A DNA stretch of 64,000 bases from NCBI RefSeq assembly GCF_008831045.1, contig NZ_WAJS01000007.1, forward strand, positions 1 to 64,000, read 5' to 3'. Of the stretch, positions 1 through 8,230 are shown piece after piece; positions within the stretch are counted from its first letter, which is position 1, and every line of letters begins with the position of its first letter. The position numbers and the translations under genes are program-made. Origin of the DNA: Adlercreutzia muris (GTDB lineage Bacteria; Actinomycetota; Coriobacteriia; Coriobacteriales; Eggerthellaceae). A model generated the notes under the pieces. The model was not told the origin of the DNA and ran no database searches. It worked only from the letters and a program-made list of their open reading frames with translations.

Positions 1-114
1 AGGAGGAAGCGCTAGGACGGTCGCGGCCGCGTGATACCCATAGCCCTCCTCGAAGAGCTCCGCTGCGGCCCTGCGGACATCGACGTCGTATCTGATCCTA
101 AGGTCTGATGGCAT
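1..114 (-). CDS. Transposase OrfA / helix-turn-helix protein of an IS3-family element, N-terminal 38 codons only
   Basis: The gene starts with ATG at 114 and runs off the window edge, so only the first 38 residues are visible. They begin MPSDLRIRYDVDVRRAA and contain the pattern AAELFEEGYGYHAAATVL. That resembles the N-terminal DNA-binding helix-turn-helix of IS3-family OrfA proteins, where an 'a-x-LYxxGxg' helix precedes the recognition helix. GGGAGG lies 7 nt upstream of the ATG and is a strong ribosome binding site, but it is buried in a perfect hairpin (121-154). OrfA of this family normally binds the IS ends and is fused to the integrase OrfB by frameshifting; OrfB is not in the window. 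The family call rests on the short fragment plus the IS150-like terminus. Confidence 0.6.
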   Translation of the reverse strand, partial: MPSDLRIRYDVDVRRAAAELFEEGYGYHAAATVLALPP

Positions 115-120
115 AAAGAA

Positions 121-154
121 GCCTCCCATTTCTCGTGTCCAAGAAATGGGAGGC
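121..154 (-). promoter_or_regulatory. Perfect hairpin sequestering the transposase ribosome binding site
   Basis: Bases 121-133 and 142-154 form a perfect 13-bp inverted repeat with an 8-nt loop. On the minus strand the 3' arm contains the GGGAGG ribosome binding site of the transposase gene starting at 114. A read-through transcript would fold and hide that site, whereas a transcript starting inside the element would not contain the 5' arm. Such protection from impinging transcription is known for other insertion sequences; its use here is inferred from the layout. Confidence 0.6.
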
Positions 155-172
155 AGTACAATACGTGGGGTC

Positions 173-206
173 CTTTCCGTTGGCGTTGGCACGCCCCAAC
201 GGAAAG
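173..206. other. Hairpin in the ackA-IS intergenic region
   Basis: An 11-bp perfect inverted repeat (173-183 with 196-206, loop 12 nt) lies just outside the insertion-sequence end. No T-tract follows on either strand, so its role as terminator or other RNA structure is unclear. Apart from this and the hairpin at 312-343, positions 161-371 hold no gene that I can support. Confidence 0.4.
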
Positions 207-311
207 CCGGCAAGGCCGCGCGACGGGACCGCGAAGGGAACGCGGCGGCGCCCCGGTCCTGCGGCCGCCGCCCGAAAAGTCCTCAGGCGCCCTGGGTCCG
301 GACACATGAGA

Positions 312-343
312 GCGCCCCGCCAAGCCTGGGCCTGACGGGGCGC
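312..343 (-). terminator. Possible terminator downstream of ackA
   Basis: An 8-bp GC-rich stem (312-319 with 336-343) begins about 30 nt after the ackA stop codon. On the minus strand it is followed by TCTCATGT rather than a true U-tract, so termination efficiency is uncertain. Confidence 0.4.
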
Positions 344-371
344 GCGGGGTCAACCTCAAAGCGGCGCGAGG

Positions 372-1589
372 CTACATCTCGGTGATCTCGAGGGAACCCT
401 CCTTCACGAGCTGATAGGTGTCGCGGGCGATCATGTACTCCTCGTTGGTGGGGATGACCACGATGCGCACGGCCGAGTCATCGGTGGAGATCTCGCGCTC
501 ATGGCCGCGCAGCTTGTTCTTCTCCGGGTCGATCTTGATGCCGAGAGGCTGCAGGCCCGCGAAGATCATGCGGCGCATCTTCTCGCAGTTCTCGCCCACG
601 CCGGCAGTGAGCACGATGGCATCCACGCCGCCCATGACGGCGATGTACTGGCCGATGTATTTCTTCGCGGAGTTCGAGTACATCTCATAGGCCAGCTGGG
701 CCCGCTCGTCGCCGGCCTCGGAGGCCTCCTTCACGCTGCGCAGGTCGTTGGAGATGCCCGAGATGCCCAACAGCCCGCTCTTCTTGTTCATGAGATCGTT
801 CACCTCTTGGGTGGTGAGGTTCTCCTTCTCCATGATGAAGGGCACGATGGCTGGGTCGATGGCGCCGCAGCGGGTGCCCATCATAAGGCCGTCCAGGGGC
901 GTCAGGCCCATGGAGGTATCCACAGCCACGCCGTGGTCGATGGCGGAGATAGAGCAGCCGTTGCCGAGGTGGCAGGTGATGAGCTTCAAGTCCTCGATGG
1001 GCTCGTCCATGAAGGCGGCGGCCCGCTCGGAGATGTAGCGGTGGGAGGTGCCATGGGCCCCGTACTTGCGGATGGCGTACTTCTCGTACAGCTCGTAGGG
1101 CAGGGGGTACATGTAGGCCTTCGGCGGGATGGACTGGAAGAACGAGGTGTCGAACACGGCCACCATGGGCTTGCCGGGCATTTGGGCACGGCAGGCCTCG
1201 ATGCCCATGAGCGCCGCCTTGTTGTGCAGGGGCGCCAGCTCGGCCAGCTCGTCGATCTTGGCGACGACGTCGTCGTCGATGACAACGGAGCGATCGAAGT
1301 ACTTGCCGCCCTGCACCACGCGATGCCCGATGGCGTCGATGTCGTCGAGGGAGTCGATGGCCTTGTTCGGACCGGAGGTGAGCGCCTCGAGTACGACGGC
1401 CATGGCGGCGTTGTGGTCTTCCATGGGCTCGTCGATGACGAGCTCGTTTTCATCGATGCCGTGCTTGTGGAAAGCCTCGGCGGAGCCGACCCGCTCGCAG
1501 ATGCCCTTGGCGAGCACCTCATGGGTCTCGACATTGACGAGCTGGTACTTCAACGACGAGGAACCAGCGTTGATAACGAGGACGTTCAA
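372..1589 (-). CDS. ackA: Acetate kinase
   Basis: This cytoplasmic ASKHA-fold kinase interconverts acetyl phosphate plus ADP with acetate plus ATP, giving substrate-level ATP in a fermenting anaerobe. The 405 aa are full length for the family. Visible signatures are the N-terminal phosphate loop VINAGSSSLKYQL, GHRVVQGG near residue 90, VFDTSFF near 145, GAHGTSHRY near 180, DTSMGLTPLDG and MGTRCGAIDP near 225-245, and LTAGVGEN near 325. The start is TTG at 1589, chosen because an AGGAGG box sits six bases upstream and the conserved N-terminus begins there. The usual partner gene pta is not adjacent: xseB lies upstream, and an insertion sequence and the window edge lie downstream. Confidence 0.97.
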   Translation of the reverse strand: MNVLVINAGSSSLKYQLVNVETHEVLAKGICERVGSAEAFHKHGIDENELVIDEPMEDHNAAMAVVLEALTSGPNKAIDSLDDIDAIGHRVVQGGKYFDRSVVIDDDVVAKIDELAELAPLHNKAALMGIEACRAQMPGKPMVAVFDTSFFQSIPPKAYMYPLPYELYEKYAIRKYGAHGTSHRYISERAAAFMDEPIEDLKLITCHLGNGCSISAIDHGVAVDTSMGLTPLDGLMMGTRCGAIDPAIVPFIMEKENLTTQEVNDLMNKKSGLLGISGISNDLRSVKEASEAGDERAQLAYEMYSNSAKKYIGQYIAVMGGVDAIVLTAGVGENCEKMRRMIFAGLQPLGIKIDPEKNKLRGHEREISTDDSAVRIVVIPTNEEYMIARDTYQLVKEGSLEITEM

Positions 1590-1697
1590 GACTTACCTCC
1601 TAATCAATGGGTATTGACCTATTCTAGGAGTACGGGAAGGGCGCCCCGAGTGCGGGCGGGCCCTCATCGGCGAGCGGGCTGCCGCTGGCCGATTGCC

Positions 1698-1973
1698 CTA
1701 GGACAGAGTGGTGTCGCGCTCCTCGTCGGTGGGGGCGGCCACAAGCTCGCCCATGAGCACCTCCACCTGCTGCTCGGCGCCGGCCAGGCGCTTCTGGAGC
1801 GATCCCAAAAGCGCCACGCCGCGCTCGTAGGCGGTCAGGCTGTCCTCCAGCTCCAGAGTGTTGCTCTCCAGCACGGCCACAATGGACTCCAGCTCCGCCA
1901 GGGCCTCGCGAAACGTCAGCTCCCCGACGGCGCGGGGGGCGCCCTCCTCGGCGATCTTCTCGGTATCGGTCAT
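1698..1973 (-). CDS. xseB: Exodeoxyribonuclease VII small subunit
   Basis: XseB is the small helical subunit of exonuclease VII, which degrades single-stranded DNA from both ends. Several XseB copies wrap the coiled coil of one XseA. The 91-residue protein has the family core LTFREALAELESIVAVLES, followed by ELEDSLTAYERGVALL and the helix that packs on XseA. AAGGAAG lies 5 nt before the ATG. The gene follows xseA in the same direction with an 82-bp gap, and ackA follows 108 bp later. The N-terminal dozen residues are poorly conserved in the family. Confidence 0.93.
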   Translation of the reverse strand: MTDTEKIAEEGAPRAVGELTFREALAELESIVAVLESNTLELEDSLTAYERGVALLGSLQKRLAGAEQQVEVLMGELVAAPTDEERDTTLS

Positions 1974-2055
1974 CGTTCTTCCTTTCTGAGCGAAGGCTCT
2001 CTCGCCTCATCGCGGCCTCCGGGCGCGGGCCGGGGCGGCGAGTCGGCATCGGGCA

Positions 2056-3492
2056 TCAGCGGGTTTTCTCCACCACGCAGTCGATGGCGCCGTCGGCCAC
2101 GGTCACCGTGAGGGGTGCCCCGGGCTCCACCTGCGCCGTCGAGCGCACCACGGCCCCTTCCCCATCCCGGGCGATGGCGTAACCGCGGGCCAGCACCGTA
2201 AGCGGCGACAGGTCATGCAGGCGGGCGGCGCTCACCGACAGGGCGCTGCGGAAGGGATCGGCCATATGCTCGGCCGCTCCTAAGAGGCGCTGGCGGTCCG
2301 CCGCAAGCTGCCCGGCGAAGCGGTCGGTCAGGGTGGCGCCCCGCACGGCGAGGCGATCGCGGGAGGCGGCCACGGCGGCCCCGGGGGCGGCCAGGGCGCT
2401 GGGCAGCATGCGAGCGAGCCCCTCGGCCAGAAGCCCCACGCGATGGCGATCCTCCCGCAGCATCGCAGGCAGCGCCCGGGAGAGGCGGCCGGCCAGATCG
2501 TCCAGGGCCAGGGCCTCGCCGTCGAACAGGCGCTCCGGCTCGCGGAACAGCGAAAGGGCGGCGATGCGCTCCACCGAACGGGCCGCCCCAGTCAGGCGAA
2601 GCTCCATGCTGCGACCGAGGCGCTGACCGAGGCCCGCGAGCCGGCCGTCGGTCTCCTGGCGGGTGGGAGCCACGGCCTCGGCTGCCGCCGTGGGCGTGCT
2701 CGCCCGCACGTCGGCCACCAAGTCGGCGATGGTGGTATCAGGCTCGTGGCCGATGCCCGTGACCACGGGCACGGGACAGGCGGCGATGGTGCGAGCGAGC
2801 CGCCGGTCGTTGAAGGGCATGAGGTCCTCGAAGGAGCCGCCGCCGCGACCCAGAAGCACCAACTCCGCACCGCCGAACACCACCTTCGCCAAGCCGTCCA
2901 CCATGGCATCGGCGGCGCCGGGTCCCTCCACGGGCACGCCGGCCACGAGCACCTTCGCCAACGGGTAGCGGCGGCGCAGGGTGCGCAGCATATCGTGGAT
3001 GACGCTGCCCCGGGGCGAGGTGACGATGCCCACGGTCTGCGGATAGGCGGGCAGCGGCCGCTTGCGCTCGGGGGCCATGAGCCCCATGGCCTCCAGCTCC
3101 CGGGCCAGATTCGCCACCTGGAGGCGCAGCTGCCCCTCCCCGGCCAGGGCGATGGTGAACACGTCGAAGCTCATGCGCCCCTTGGCCGCGTACAGCGAGA
3201 AGCGTCCCGTCATCTCCACGAGCGAGCCCACGGCCACGGGCACGCCGGCGGCCTGGTAGCGGTTCATCCACATCATGCAGGGCAGGGCGGCCTTCTCGTC
3301 CTTTACCGTGAAGTAGACGGCCTTGTAGCCGGGCTTGTCGCTGAGCTCGGAGACCTCGCCCACCAGGCGCACGACGACCGACTCCAGGGCGCCCTTGGCA
3401 AGCCCCATGGCCGCCGATACCGACAAGGCGGCAGGGGCCTCCCCGCCCGGCCCCTCGGCACCCGGGACGCCCGTCATATCCCGCTCAACCAC
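2056..3492 (-). CDS. xseA: Exodeoxyribonuclease VII large subunit
   Basis: XseA is the catalytic subunit of exonuclease VII, acting in repair and removal of single-stranded DNA. The 478 aa contain an N-terminal OB-fold (about residues 25-120, ending in the GRFSLY region). The catalytic domain has GIVTSPRGSVIHDML near 150, a GGGSFEDL motif near 220, and VVTGIGHEPDTTIADLVAD followed by RASTPTAAAE near 245-275. A long Ala/Arg-rich coiled-coil region holds XseB, and the C-terminal LARGYAI motif is present. The start may be GTG at 3492 or the in-frame ATG at 3477; no ribosome binding site clearly decides. It is followed by xseB and preceded at 18 bp by the zinc peptidase gene. Confidence 0.95.
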   Translation of the reverse strand: MVERDMTGVPGAEGPGGEAPAALSVSAAMGLAKGALESVVVRLVGEVSELSDKPGYKAVYFTVKDEKAALPCMMWMNRYQAAGVPVAVGSLVEMTGRFSLYAAKGRMSFDVFTIALAGEGQLRLQVANLARELEAMGLMAPERKRPLPAYPQTVGIVTSPRGSVIHDMLRTLRRRYPLAKVLVAGVPVEGPGAADAMVDGLAKVVFGGAELVLLGRGGGSFEDLMPFNDRRLARTIAACPVPVVTGIGHEPDTTIADLVADVRASTPTAAAEAVAPTRQETDGRLAGLGQRLGRSMELRLTGAARSVERIAALSLFREPERLFDGEALALDDLAGRLSRALPAMLREDRHRVGLLAEGLARMLPSALAAPGAAVAASRDRLAVRGATLTDRFAGQLAADRQRLLGAAEHMADPFRSALSVSAARLHDLSPLTVLARGYAIARDGEGAVVRSTAQVEPGAPLTVTVADGAIDCVVEKTR

Positions 3493-3510
3493 GGCGATCC
3501 CCCAGGCCCG

Positions 3511-4188
3511 CTAGTCCTCGCGCTGGTTCAGCAGCCAGAGCAGCTGGAGCACCGAGGTGAGGGCGGCGGCCAGGTAGGTGAAGGCGCAGGCGCGCAGCAC
3601 GTCGAAGGCGCCCTTGCGCTCGGCGGCCGGCAGACCGATCTGGCCCATGTACACCATGGCCCGCTGGGAGGCGTTGAACTCCACGGGCAGGGTAACCAGC
3701 TGGAAGAGCACCACCACGGCGTACATGATGATGGCAGCCGTGGTCAGCCCCGAGATGTGCAGGAAGATGCCGGCCATGAGCAGGAAGATCCAGGCATTGG
3801 AGGCCAGGTTCACCGCCGGCACGATGGCGCCGCGAATCTTCATGGGGGTGTAGTCCTGGGCGAACTGGCAGGCATGGCCCACCTCGTGGCAGGCCGTGGC
3901 CGTCGCCGTGATGGTGCGGCCGTCGTAGGCCTCCGGCGACAGGGTCACCGAATTGCTGCGCGGGTCGAAGTAGTCCTGGCCCGGGCCGCCGCGGAACACC
4001 TGCACATTGGTGATGCCGTAATAGGCGAGCATCTGGCGGGCGGCCTCGGAGCCGGTGAGCCCCGTGGAATTGGCCACGTGGTTGTAGACCTTCAGCTTGT
4101 GGTTCACGTACCACTGGGCCCCTAAACCGATGATGAGGGTGACCACTACGAGCATGAGGTAGCTGCTGTTCATGGGCATTATAGGCAT
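3511..4188 (-). CDS. Membrane-associated zinc metallopeptidase (YugP / DUF232 family)
   Basis: This predicted integral membrane protease has 225 aa. It starts with a hydrophobic helix (about residues 9-27). The zinc-binding motif HEVGHACQ lies near residue 100, preceded by the TATACHE context typical of the Zn_peptidase_2 (YugP) family. Two further hydrophobic segments lie near 125-165, and a short C-terminal pair follows. AAGGAG lies 9 nt before the ATG. Substrates of the family are essentially unknown. The gene sits between rnd and xseA on the same strand and could be co-transcribed with both, but nothing in the context assigns a substrate. Confidence 0.9.
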   Translation of the reverse strand: MPIMPMNSSYLMLVVVTLIIGLGAQWYVNHKLKVYNHVANSTGLTGSEAARQMLAYYGITNVQVFRGGPGQDYFDPRSNSVTLSPEAYDGRTITATATACHEVGHACQFAQDYTPMKIRGAIVPAVNLASNAWIFLLMAGIFLHISGLTTAAIIMYAVVVLFQLVTLPVEFNASQRAMVYMGQIGLPAAERKGAFDVLRACAFTYLAAALTSVLQLLWLLNQRED

Positions 4189-4313
4189 AGTCTCTCACTC
4201 CTTGGGAACATGCGTCCGAATTATTTGGAGGCTATTATAGGGAAGGAATCAGCCAGCGAGGCCCCTCGCGCCGAAATGTGTGAAACCTTCGTAACCGATG
4301 GCGCAAAGATCCC

Positions 4314-5465
4314 CTACTCCCCTGTGCGGGTCACGACGAGGCCATCAGGACCCAGGGAGAGGGCGAGTTTGCCGGCGAGCAGGTCGAGCAGCTCCTCCCC
4401 GATGATGGCCCGGCGCCAGCCCTTGAGCACATCGACGTCGGTTCGGTACCCCCGAGCCACGCGGGCGAGCTCTCCGTGGCTCGCCAGGGTCTGCATGGCG
4501 ATGTCGTTCTCGCGGGCCCGCAGGCGCACGAGGGCCTCCATGAGGTCCAGCTCGGCATCCACGTTGGGCTCGCTCTTCAGGGACTTGTCCAGCTCGGGCC
4601 ACTGCTCGGGCGGCGCGTCCAGGCCGCGCACGAGAGCGGCCACCACGGCCCGGGCATCGCGGGTGCACAGCTTCTCGCGCATGCCGCGCACCATGAACAG
4701 CTCGTCGATGGTGCGGGCCTCGCGGCGGCAGGACTCCACCACCTGCTCGTCGGTGAGCACCCACTTGCGGGGCAGATCGCGGGCCTGGGCCGTCAGCTCG
4801 CGCCAGGAAGCCACTTCCCGGGCGGCCGACAGCTGGCGGCGGCTCAACTGCCCCACCCGCTTGAGCCGCTTGAAGCGGGAGGCAACGTCGCAGACGTAAT
4901 TGGCCGGGTCGGACAGGGCGGCGAAATCGTTGTCGAGCCAACCGAGGCGCCCCTTCGCCTCGAGGCGCTCCCGCATGACGCGGTACATCTTCGGCAGGTA
5001 GATCACATCGTCGGCCGCGTAGTCCAGCTGGGAGTCGGACAGGGGCCGCCGCGACCAATCGGTGAACGAGTCGCTCTTCTTCAGGCTCACCCCGCACAGA
5101 CTGTGCACGAGGGGCCCGTAGCCGATCTGCTGGGTGTGGCCGAGCAGCGCCGCGGCCACCTGGGTGTCGAACACGGGGCTCGGCAGCACGCCGAGCTCGC
5201 GGTAGATGATCTCCAGATCCTGGCCGGCGGCATGGAAGAGCTTCACGATGGTGGGATCCTCCATAAGGGGCACGAGCACCGAGAGGTCCTCGATAGCGAA
5301 GGGGTCCACCACGGCCACCTCGGTATCGGTGGCCAGCTGCAGCAGACACAGGTTCGCGTAGTAAGTCTTCTCGCGCAAGAATTCCGTATCGACGGCCAGC
5401 ACCGCCGAAGAGCGGGCGCGGCGGACGAAGGCCTCGAGGTTTTCTTGGTTCGCAATGTATTCCAC
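4314..5465 (-). CDS. rnd: Ribonuclease D / HRDC-domain 3'-5' exoribonuclease
   Basis: This DEDDy-family 3'-5' exonuclease matures tRNA and other stable RNA 3' ends. The N-terminal exonuclease domain shows the three catalytic motifs: VDTEFLRE near residue 22, HAAGQDLEIIY near 80, and YAADDVIYLP near 155. Two helical HRDC-like regions follow. The start was placed at GTG 5465 (383 aa) because AAGGA precedes it by 5 nt and the exonuclease domain begins immediately after (EYIANQENLEAF). Upstream in-frame ATGs at 5504 and 5585 would add a low-complexity leader, and the latter would overlap the divergent lipid kinase gene. It is the first gene of a minus-strand group with the zinc peptidase and xseAB. 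Confidence 0.9.
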   Translation of the reverse strand: MEYIANQENLEAFVRRARSSAVLAVDTEFLREKTYYANLCLLQLATDTEVAVVDPFAIEDLSVLVPLMEDPTIVKLFHAAGQDLEIIYRELGVLPSPVFDTQVAAALLGHTQQIGYGPLVHSLCGVSLKKSDSFTDWSRRPLSDSQLDYAADDVIYLPKMYRVMRERLEAKGRLGWLDNDFAALSDPANYVCDVASRFKRLKRVGQLSRRQLSAAREVASWRELTAQARDLPRKWVLTDEQVVESCRREARTIDELFMVRGMREKLCTRDARAVVAALVRGLDAPPEQWPELDKSLKSEPNVDAELDLMEALVRLRARENDIAMQTLASHGELARVARGYRTDVDVLKGWRRAIIGEELLDLLAGKLALSLGPDGLVVTRTGE

Positions 5466-5532
5466 GTCGGTCCTTGTTCCTTGGGGTCTGCGTTGTAGTA
5501 CCATCCCATGATAGCAAAGGGAAAGGAATTGT

Positions 5533-6474
5533 GTGAAACTGCTCATCGTTAACAATCTGTCCTCGGGCTTCCGCGACGGCGCCATCTACGACTTCATGCG
5601 CGCCTTCAGCGAGGACGGCGACGAGATCTGCGTGCGCTGCACGAGCGGCTGCACCGATCTGGCCGGGTTCCTCCACGATGCCGAGGACTTCGATGCCGTG
5701 GTGGCGGCCGGCGGCGACGGCACCGTGGCCACCGCGGCCTACCTCTTGGCCGAGACGGGCATTCCCCTTTTGCCCTTCCCCGCCGGCACCGCGAACCTGT
5801 TGGCACTGAACCTCGCCTCTCCGGCCGAGCCCCATGCCCTGGCGAAGCTCATGCGCCAAAGCCTGCTCATGGACTTCGACATCGGCGAGATCGAACTGGC
5901 CGACGGCCAGCACTTCGGCTTCACCATGATCGCCGGGGCCGGCTACGACGCCACCATCATGCAGGGAGCCGAGGCCTCCAAGAAGCTGTTAGGACCCATG
6001 GCCTACTTCACCTCGGCCGTTGCCAACCCGGCCCCGCAGTTCTCCCGGATCACGCTGGCCATCGACGGCGAGACCATCGAGACCCAGGGCGTGGGCGTGC
6101 TCGTCGTGAACTTCTCGAAGATCCAGTTCGACATCTCCCTCATCCACGAGAACAAGCCCCGGGATGGCATGTTCGACATCGTGGTCATGAACACCCACGA
6201 CGCCGTGGGGCTCATCCCCGCCCTGCTCAGCTGCATGCTCGACCGCGGCGGCGAGTTCCCCGCCCGACCGGGAAGCTTGGAGGTGCACCGCGGCCGCGAG
6301 GTGACCGTAGTCGCCGACCCTCCCCTGGCCGTGCAGTTCGACGGCGAGGTAACCGGCACCACGACCCCCTTCACCGCCCGGATGCTCCCCGAGGCCGCCC
6401 GCTTCGTCGTGAGCGAGGAGTGCCTCGCCCTCTACGGAGAAGAGAGCGCCGAGCCCCTGCGCCTGGACGACTAG
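5533..6474 (+). CDS. Diacylglycerol/lipid kinase family protein (DagK/YegS-like)
   Basis: This protein of 313 aa has the DAGK catalytic fold. The nucleotide-binding motif AAGGDGTVATAA lies near residue 58, followed by the conserved PFPAGTANLLALNL loop near 78. These are diagnostic of the family that phosphorylates diacylglycerol, undecaprenol-like lipids or related substrates at the inner membrane face. The C-terminal domain carries the expected QFDGE motif near residue 272. The start is GTG at 5533 with AAAGGA upstream. It is divergent from rnd (67 bp) and converges on the antiporter gene, sharing a bidirectional terminator. Which lipid it phosphorylates cannot be read from sequence. Confidence 0.88.
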   Translation: MKLLIVNNLSSGFRDGAIYDFMRAFSEDGDEICVRCTSGCTDLAGFLHDAEDFDAVVAAGGDGTVATAAYLLAETGIPLLPFPAGTANLLALNLASPAEPHALAKLMRQSLLMDFDIGEIELADGQHFGFTMIAGAGYDATIMQGAEASKKLLGPMAYFTSAVANPAPQFSRITLAIDGETIETQGVGVLVVNFSKIQFDISLIHENKPRDGMFDIVVMNTHDAVGLIPALLSCMLDRGGEFPARPGSLEVHRGREVTVVADPPLAVQFDGEVTGTTTPFTARMLPEAARFVVSEECLALYGEESAEPLRLDD

Positions 6475-6529
6475 GGTCGTCGGCCCCGCCCGGCCCCCGC
6501 AATACCCTTGCGCAACCGCTACCGGACGC

Positions 6530-6564
6530 AAACGCGGCCCCGACGAGACATCGGGGCCGCGTTT
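6530..6564. terminator. Bidirectional terminator between the lipid kinase and antiporter genes
   Basis: A perfect 14-bp stem (6530-6543 with 6551-6564) encloses a 7-nt loop. The outer pairs are AAA/TTT, giving a T-run on either strand. It lies between two convergent genes. Confidence 0.85.
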
Positions 6565-6593
6565 CGTTGCACGCTGGAAGATGCGCCGAAGGC

Positions 6594-8090
6594 CTACACG
6601 AGACCCGGCGTGGTCGCGAGCAGGTAGATGGACAGGCAGGCGGCCAGCACCATGATGGCGAGCACCACCTTGTCGAGCGTGCTCTGGAAGTACTTCTCGC
6701 CGCGCTCCCGCTTTCCCCAGATGTACATGATGACGCCCGGGACGTAGAGCAGGCACATGAGAATGACGCCGAGCACACCGGCGGCCCAGGAGAGGAACAG
6801 GCTGTAGACCACGCCCACGCACCCCAGGATGCGCCACAGGAGCAGCGGGCCGCTCAGGCGGCCGCGGAAGGCCTCGGGCTCCTTGAAGGCCACTTTCGCG
6901 AAGTAGGCCGCCGACAGCAGGTACGGCAGCAGGATCATGCCAGCCGACAGCGTGTAGAAGAACTGGTAGGTGGAATCGGTGAACAGCCAGGTGATGAGGA
7001 AGAGCTCGATGATGATGTTCGTCACCACGAGGGTCACCACCGGGGCGCCCTTCTCGTTGGTCTTGGTGAAGGCCTTAATGAACACGCCCTCCTCGGCCGC
7101 CTCGAAGGGCGACTCGCTGGCCAGCACGGTGTAGCCGAGCATGGCGCCGATGAGCGACAGGGACACGGCGAAGTTGATGAGGATGGCGCCCCAATCTCCC
7201 ACGGCCGCCTGCATCACATAGGCCAGGGCCGGGTTCTCCAGCGTGGCGAGCTCCGAGAGGGGCATGACGCCCATGGAGAGAATGGAGACGGTCAGATACA
7301 GGGCGAGCACGCAGCAGAAGGCGATGATGGTGGCCTTGCCCACGTCCTTGGCCTTCTTGGCACGGCCGGAGATGGCCACGGCCCCCTCGATGCCGATGAA
7401 CACCCAGATGGTGACCATCATGGCCGTCTGCACCTGATCGACGAAGGCCAGCGACGGGTCGGCGCCGGTCGTGAGGTTCGCGATGAAGATATCGGGCTTG
7501 AAGGCACCGATGAAGATGATGGCGACGATGCCCACCAGAAGCGGCACGAACTTCGAGATGGTGATGACCGCGTTGATGAGGGTCACCTCGCTGATGCCGC
7601 GGCTCACGAGGAAGGCGTAGAACCAGATGATGCACGAGGCGCCGATGACGGCGTAGATGTTCGTGCCGTTGCCAAAGATGGGGAAGAAGTAGGACAGGGC
7701 CCCGAACAGCAGGGCCGAGAAGCTCACCGTGCACAGCAGGGCCGAGATCCAATAGCCCCAGGCGCTGCTGAAGCCGAGGAAGTCGCCGAATCCCGTGGCA
7801 GCGTAGGTGTAGATACCGCCCTTCAGATCGGGCTTCACGCGGGACAGCGCGAAGAACGTCAGGACGAGGCAGAGCACGCCGACGGCGGAAATGCCCCAGG
7901 CCGTGAGGATGGCCCAGCCGCTCGCGCCCCCGGCCGCCGCATCGCCGGACAGCGAGAACACGCCGGCGCCGACGATGAGGGTGATAACGGTGGTGACCAT
8001 GCGGAACAGGCCGATGCCGTTCGGGTTGGTCACGCCATCCTGGGATTGGGGCGCCTCGGCCCCGGCGGATACCACTGCTTCCTTGCTCAT
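6594..8090 (-). CDS. APC-superfamily basic amino acid antiporter (APA family, ArcD/arginine-ornithine type)
   Basis: This integral membrane transporter of 498 aa has about twelve hydrophobic segments. The first helix motif, IVGAGVFSLSGD, matches the G-A-G-I-F signature of the APC fold. The sequence KPDLKGGIYTYAATGFGDFLGF in the loop before the third helix, and VFIGIEGAVAISGRAKKAKDVG near residue 225, are typical of the APA group (arginine/ornithine, lysine/cadaverine or related antiporters). Start ATG 8090 has AAGGAG upstream. It is a single gene bounded by a bidirectional terminator. An exact substrate is not readable; arginine/ornithine exchange is the most likely guess given the family and the DDAH-like gene elsewhere in the window. 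Confidence 0.85.
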   Translation of the reverse strand: MSKEAVVSAGAEAPQSQDGVTNPNGIGLFRMVTTVITLIVGAGVFSLSGDAAAGGASGWAILTAWGISAVGVLCLVLTFFALSRVKPDLKGGIYTYAATGFGDFLGFSSAWGYWISALLCTVSFSALLFGALSYFFPIFGNGTNIYAVIGASCIIWFYAFLVSRGISEVTLINAVITISKFVPLLVGIVAIIFIGAFKPDIFIANLTTGADPSLAFVDQVQTAMMVTIWVFIGIEGAVAISGRAKKAKDVGKATIIAFCCVLALYLTVSILSMGVMPLSELATLENPALAYVMQAAVGDWGAILINFAVSLSLIGAMLGYTVLASESPFEAAEEGVFIKAFTKTNEKGAPVVTLVVTNIIIELFLITWLFTDSTYQFFYTLSAGMILLPYLLSAAYFAKVAFKEPEAFRGRLSGPLLLWRILGCVGVVYSLFLSWAAGVLGVILMCLLYVPGVIMYIWGKRERGEKYFQSTLDKVVLAIMVLAACLSIYLLATTPGLV

Positions 8091-8132
8091 GGTGATGCAG
8101 CTCCTTGATAGGGGTAATCAGCATTGCCATCC

Positions 8133-8138
8133 ATAATA
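8133..8138 (-). promoter_or_regulatory. Putative -10 element of the antiporter gene
   Basis: TATTAT on the minus strand lies about 42 bp before the start codon of the antiporter. No good -35 hexamer is at the standard spacing, and a dyad (8177-8192) lies about 40 bp upstream, which would suit an activated promoter. Confidence 0.4.
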
Positions 8139-8176
8139 CCCGACCCTTCGGGCAAACGGAGGGGGATTTTCCCTCC

Positions 8177-8192
8177 GTAACAGCTGCGTTAC
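8177..8192. promoter_or_regulatory. Dyad GTAAC-N6-GTTAC upstream of the antiporter promoter
   Basis: The sequence GTAACAGCTGCGTTAC has perfect 5-bp arms, and AGCTGC between them contains AGCT at the centre. It sits upstream of the antiporter -10 and next to another hairpin (8156-8163 with 8171-8178). It has the shape of a regulator binding site; no regulator is identified. Confidence 0.35.
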
Positions 8193-8230
8193 AAATTGGG
8201 CAGCGAAAGGCGCCGTCGGCCCGCTTGAGC

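Larger units (their letters stand above)
1..160 (-). mobile_element. Left end of an IS3-family (IS150-like) insertion sequence, cut by the window edge
   Basis: Read on the minus strand from 160 downward, the sequence begins TGTACTGCCTCCCATTTC and continues into TTGGACACGA. This closely resembles the terminal inverted repeat I recall for IS150 (TGTACTGCACCCATTTTG, then TTGGACGATG). It is followed about 45 nt later by a well-placed ribosome binding site and a start codon for an IS3-type OrfA. The rest of the element, including the right end, lies outside the window. The IS end sits about 210 bp downstream of ackA. The outer boundary at 160 is inferred from the TG terminus and needs the other end for confirmation. 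Confidence 0.7.

Noticed and set aside
501-4125. Long plus-strand frames opposite ackA, xseBA and the zinc peptidase
   Set aside because: The minus-strand proteins carry full family signatures with ribosome binding sites; the opposite frames have none.
5466-5585. Longer RNase D start at 5585 or 5504
   Set aside because: The added residues are not family-like, the 5585 start overlaps the divergent kinase gene, and GTG 5465 has a good ribosome binding site.
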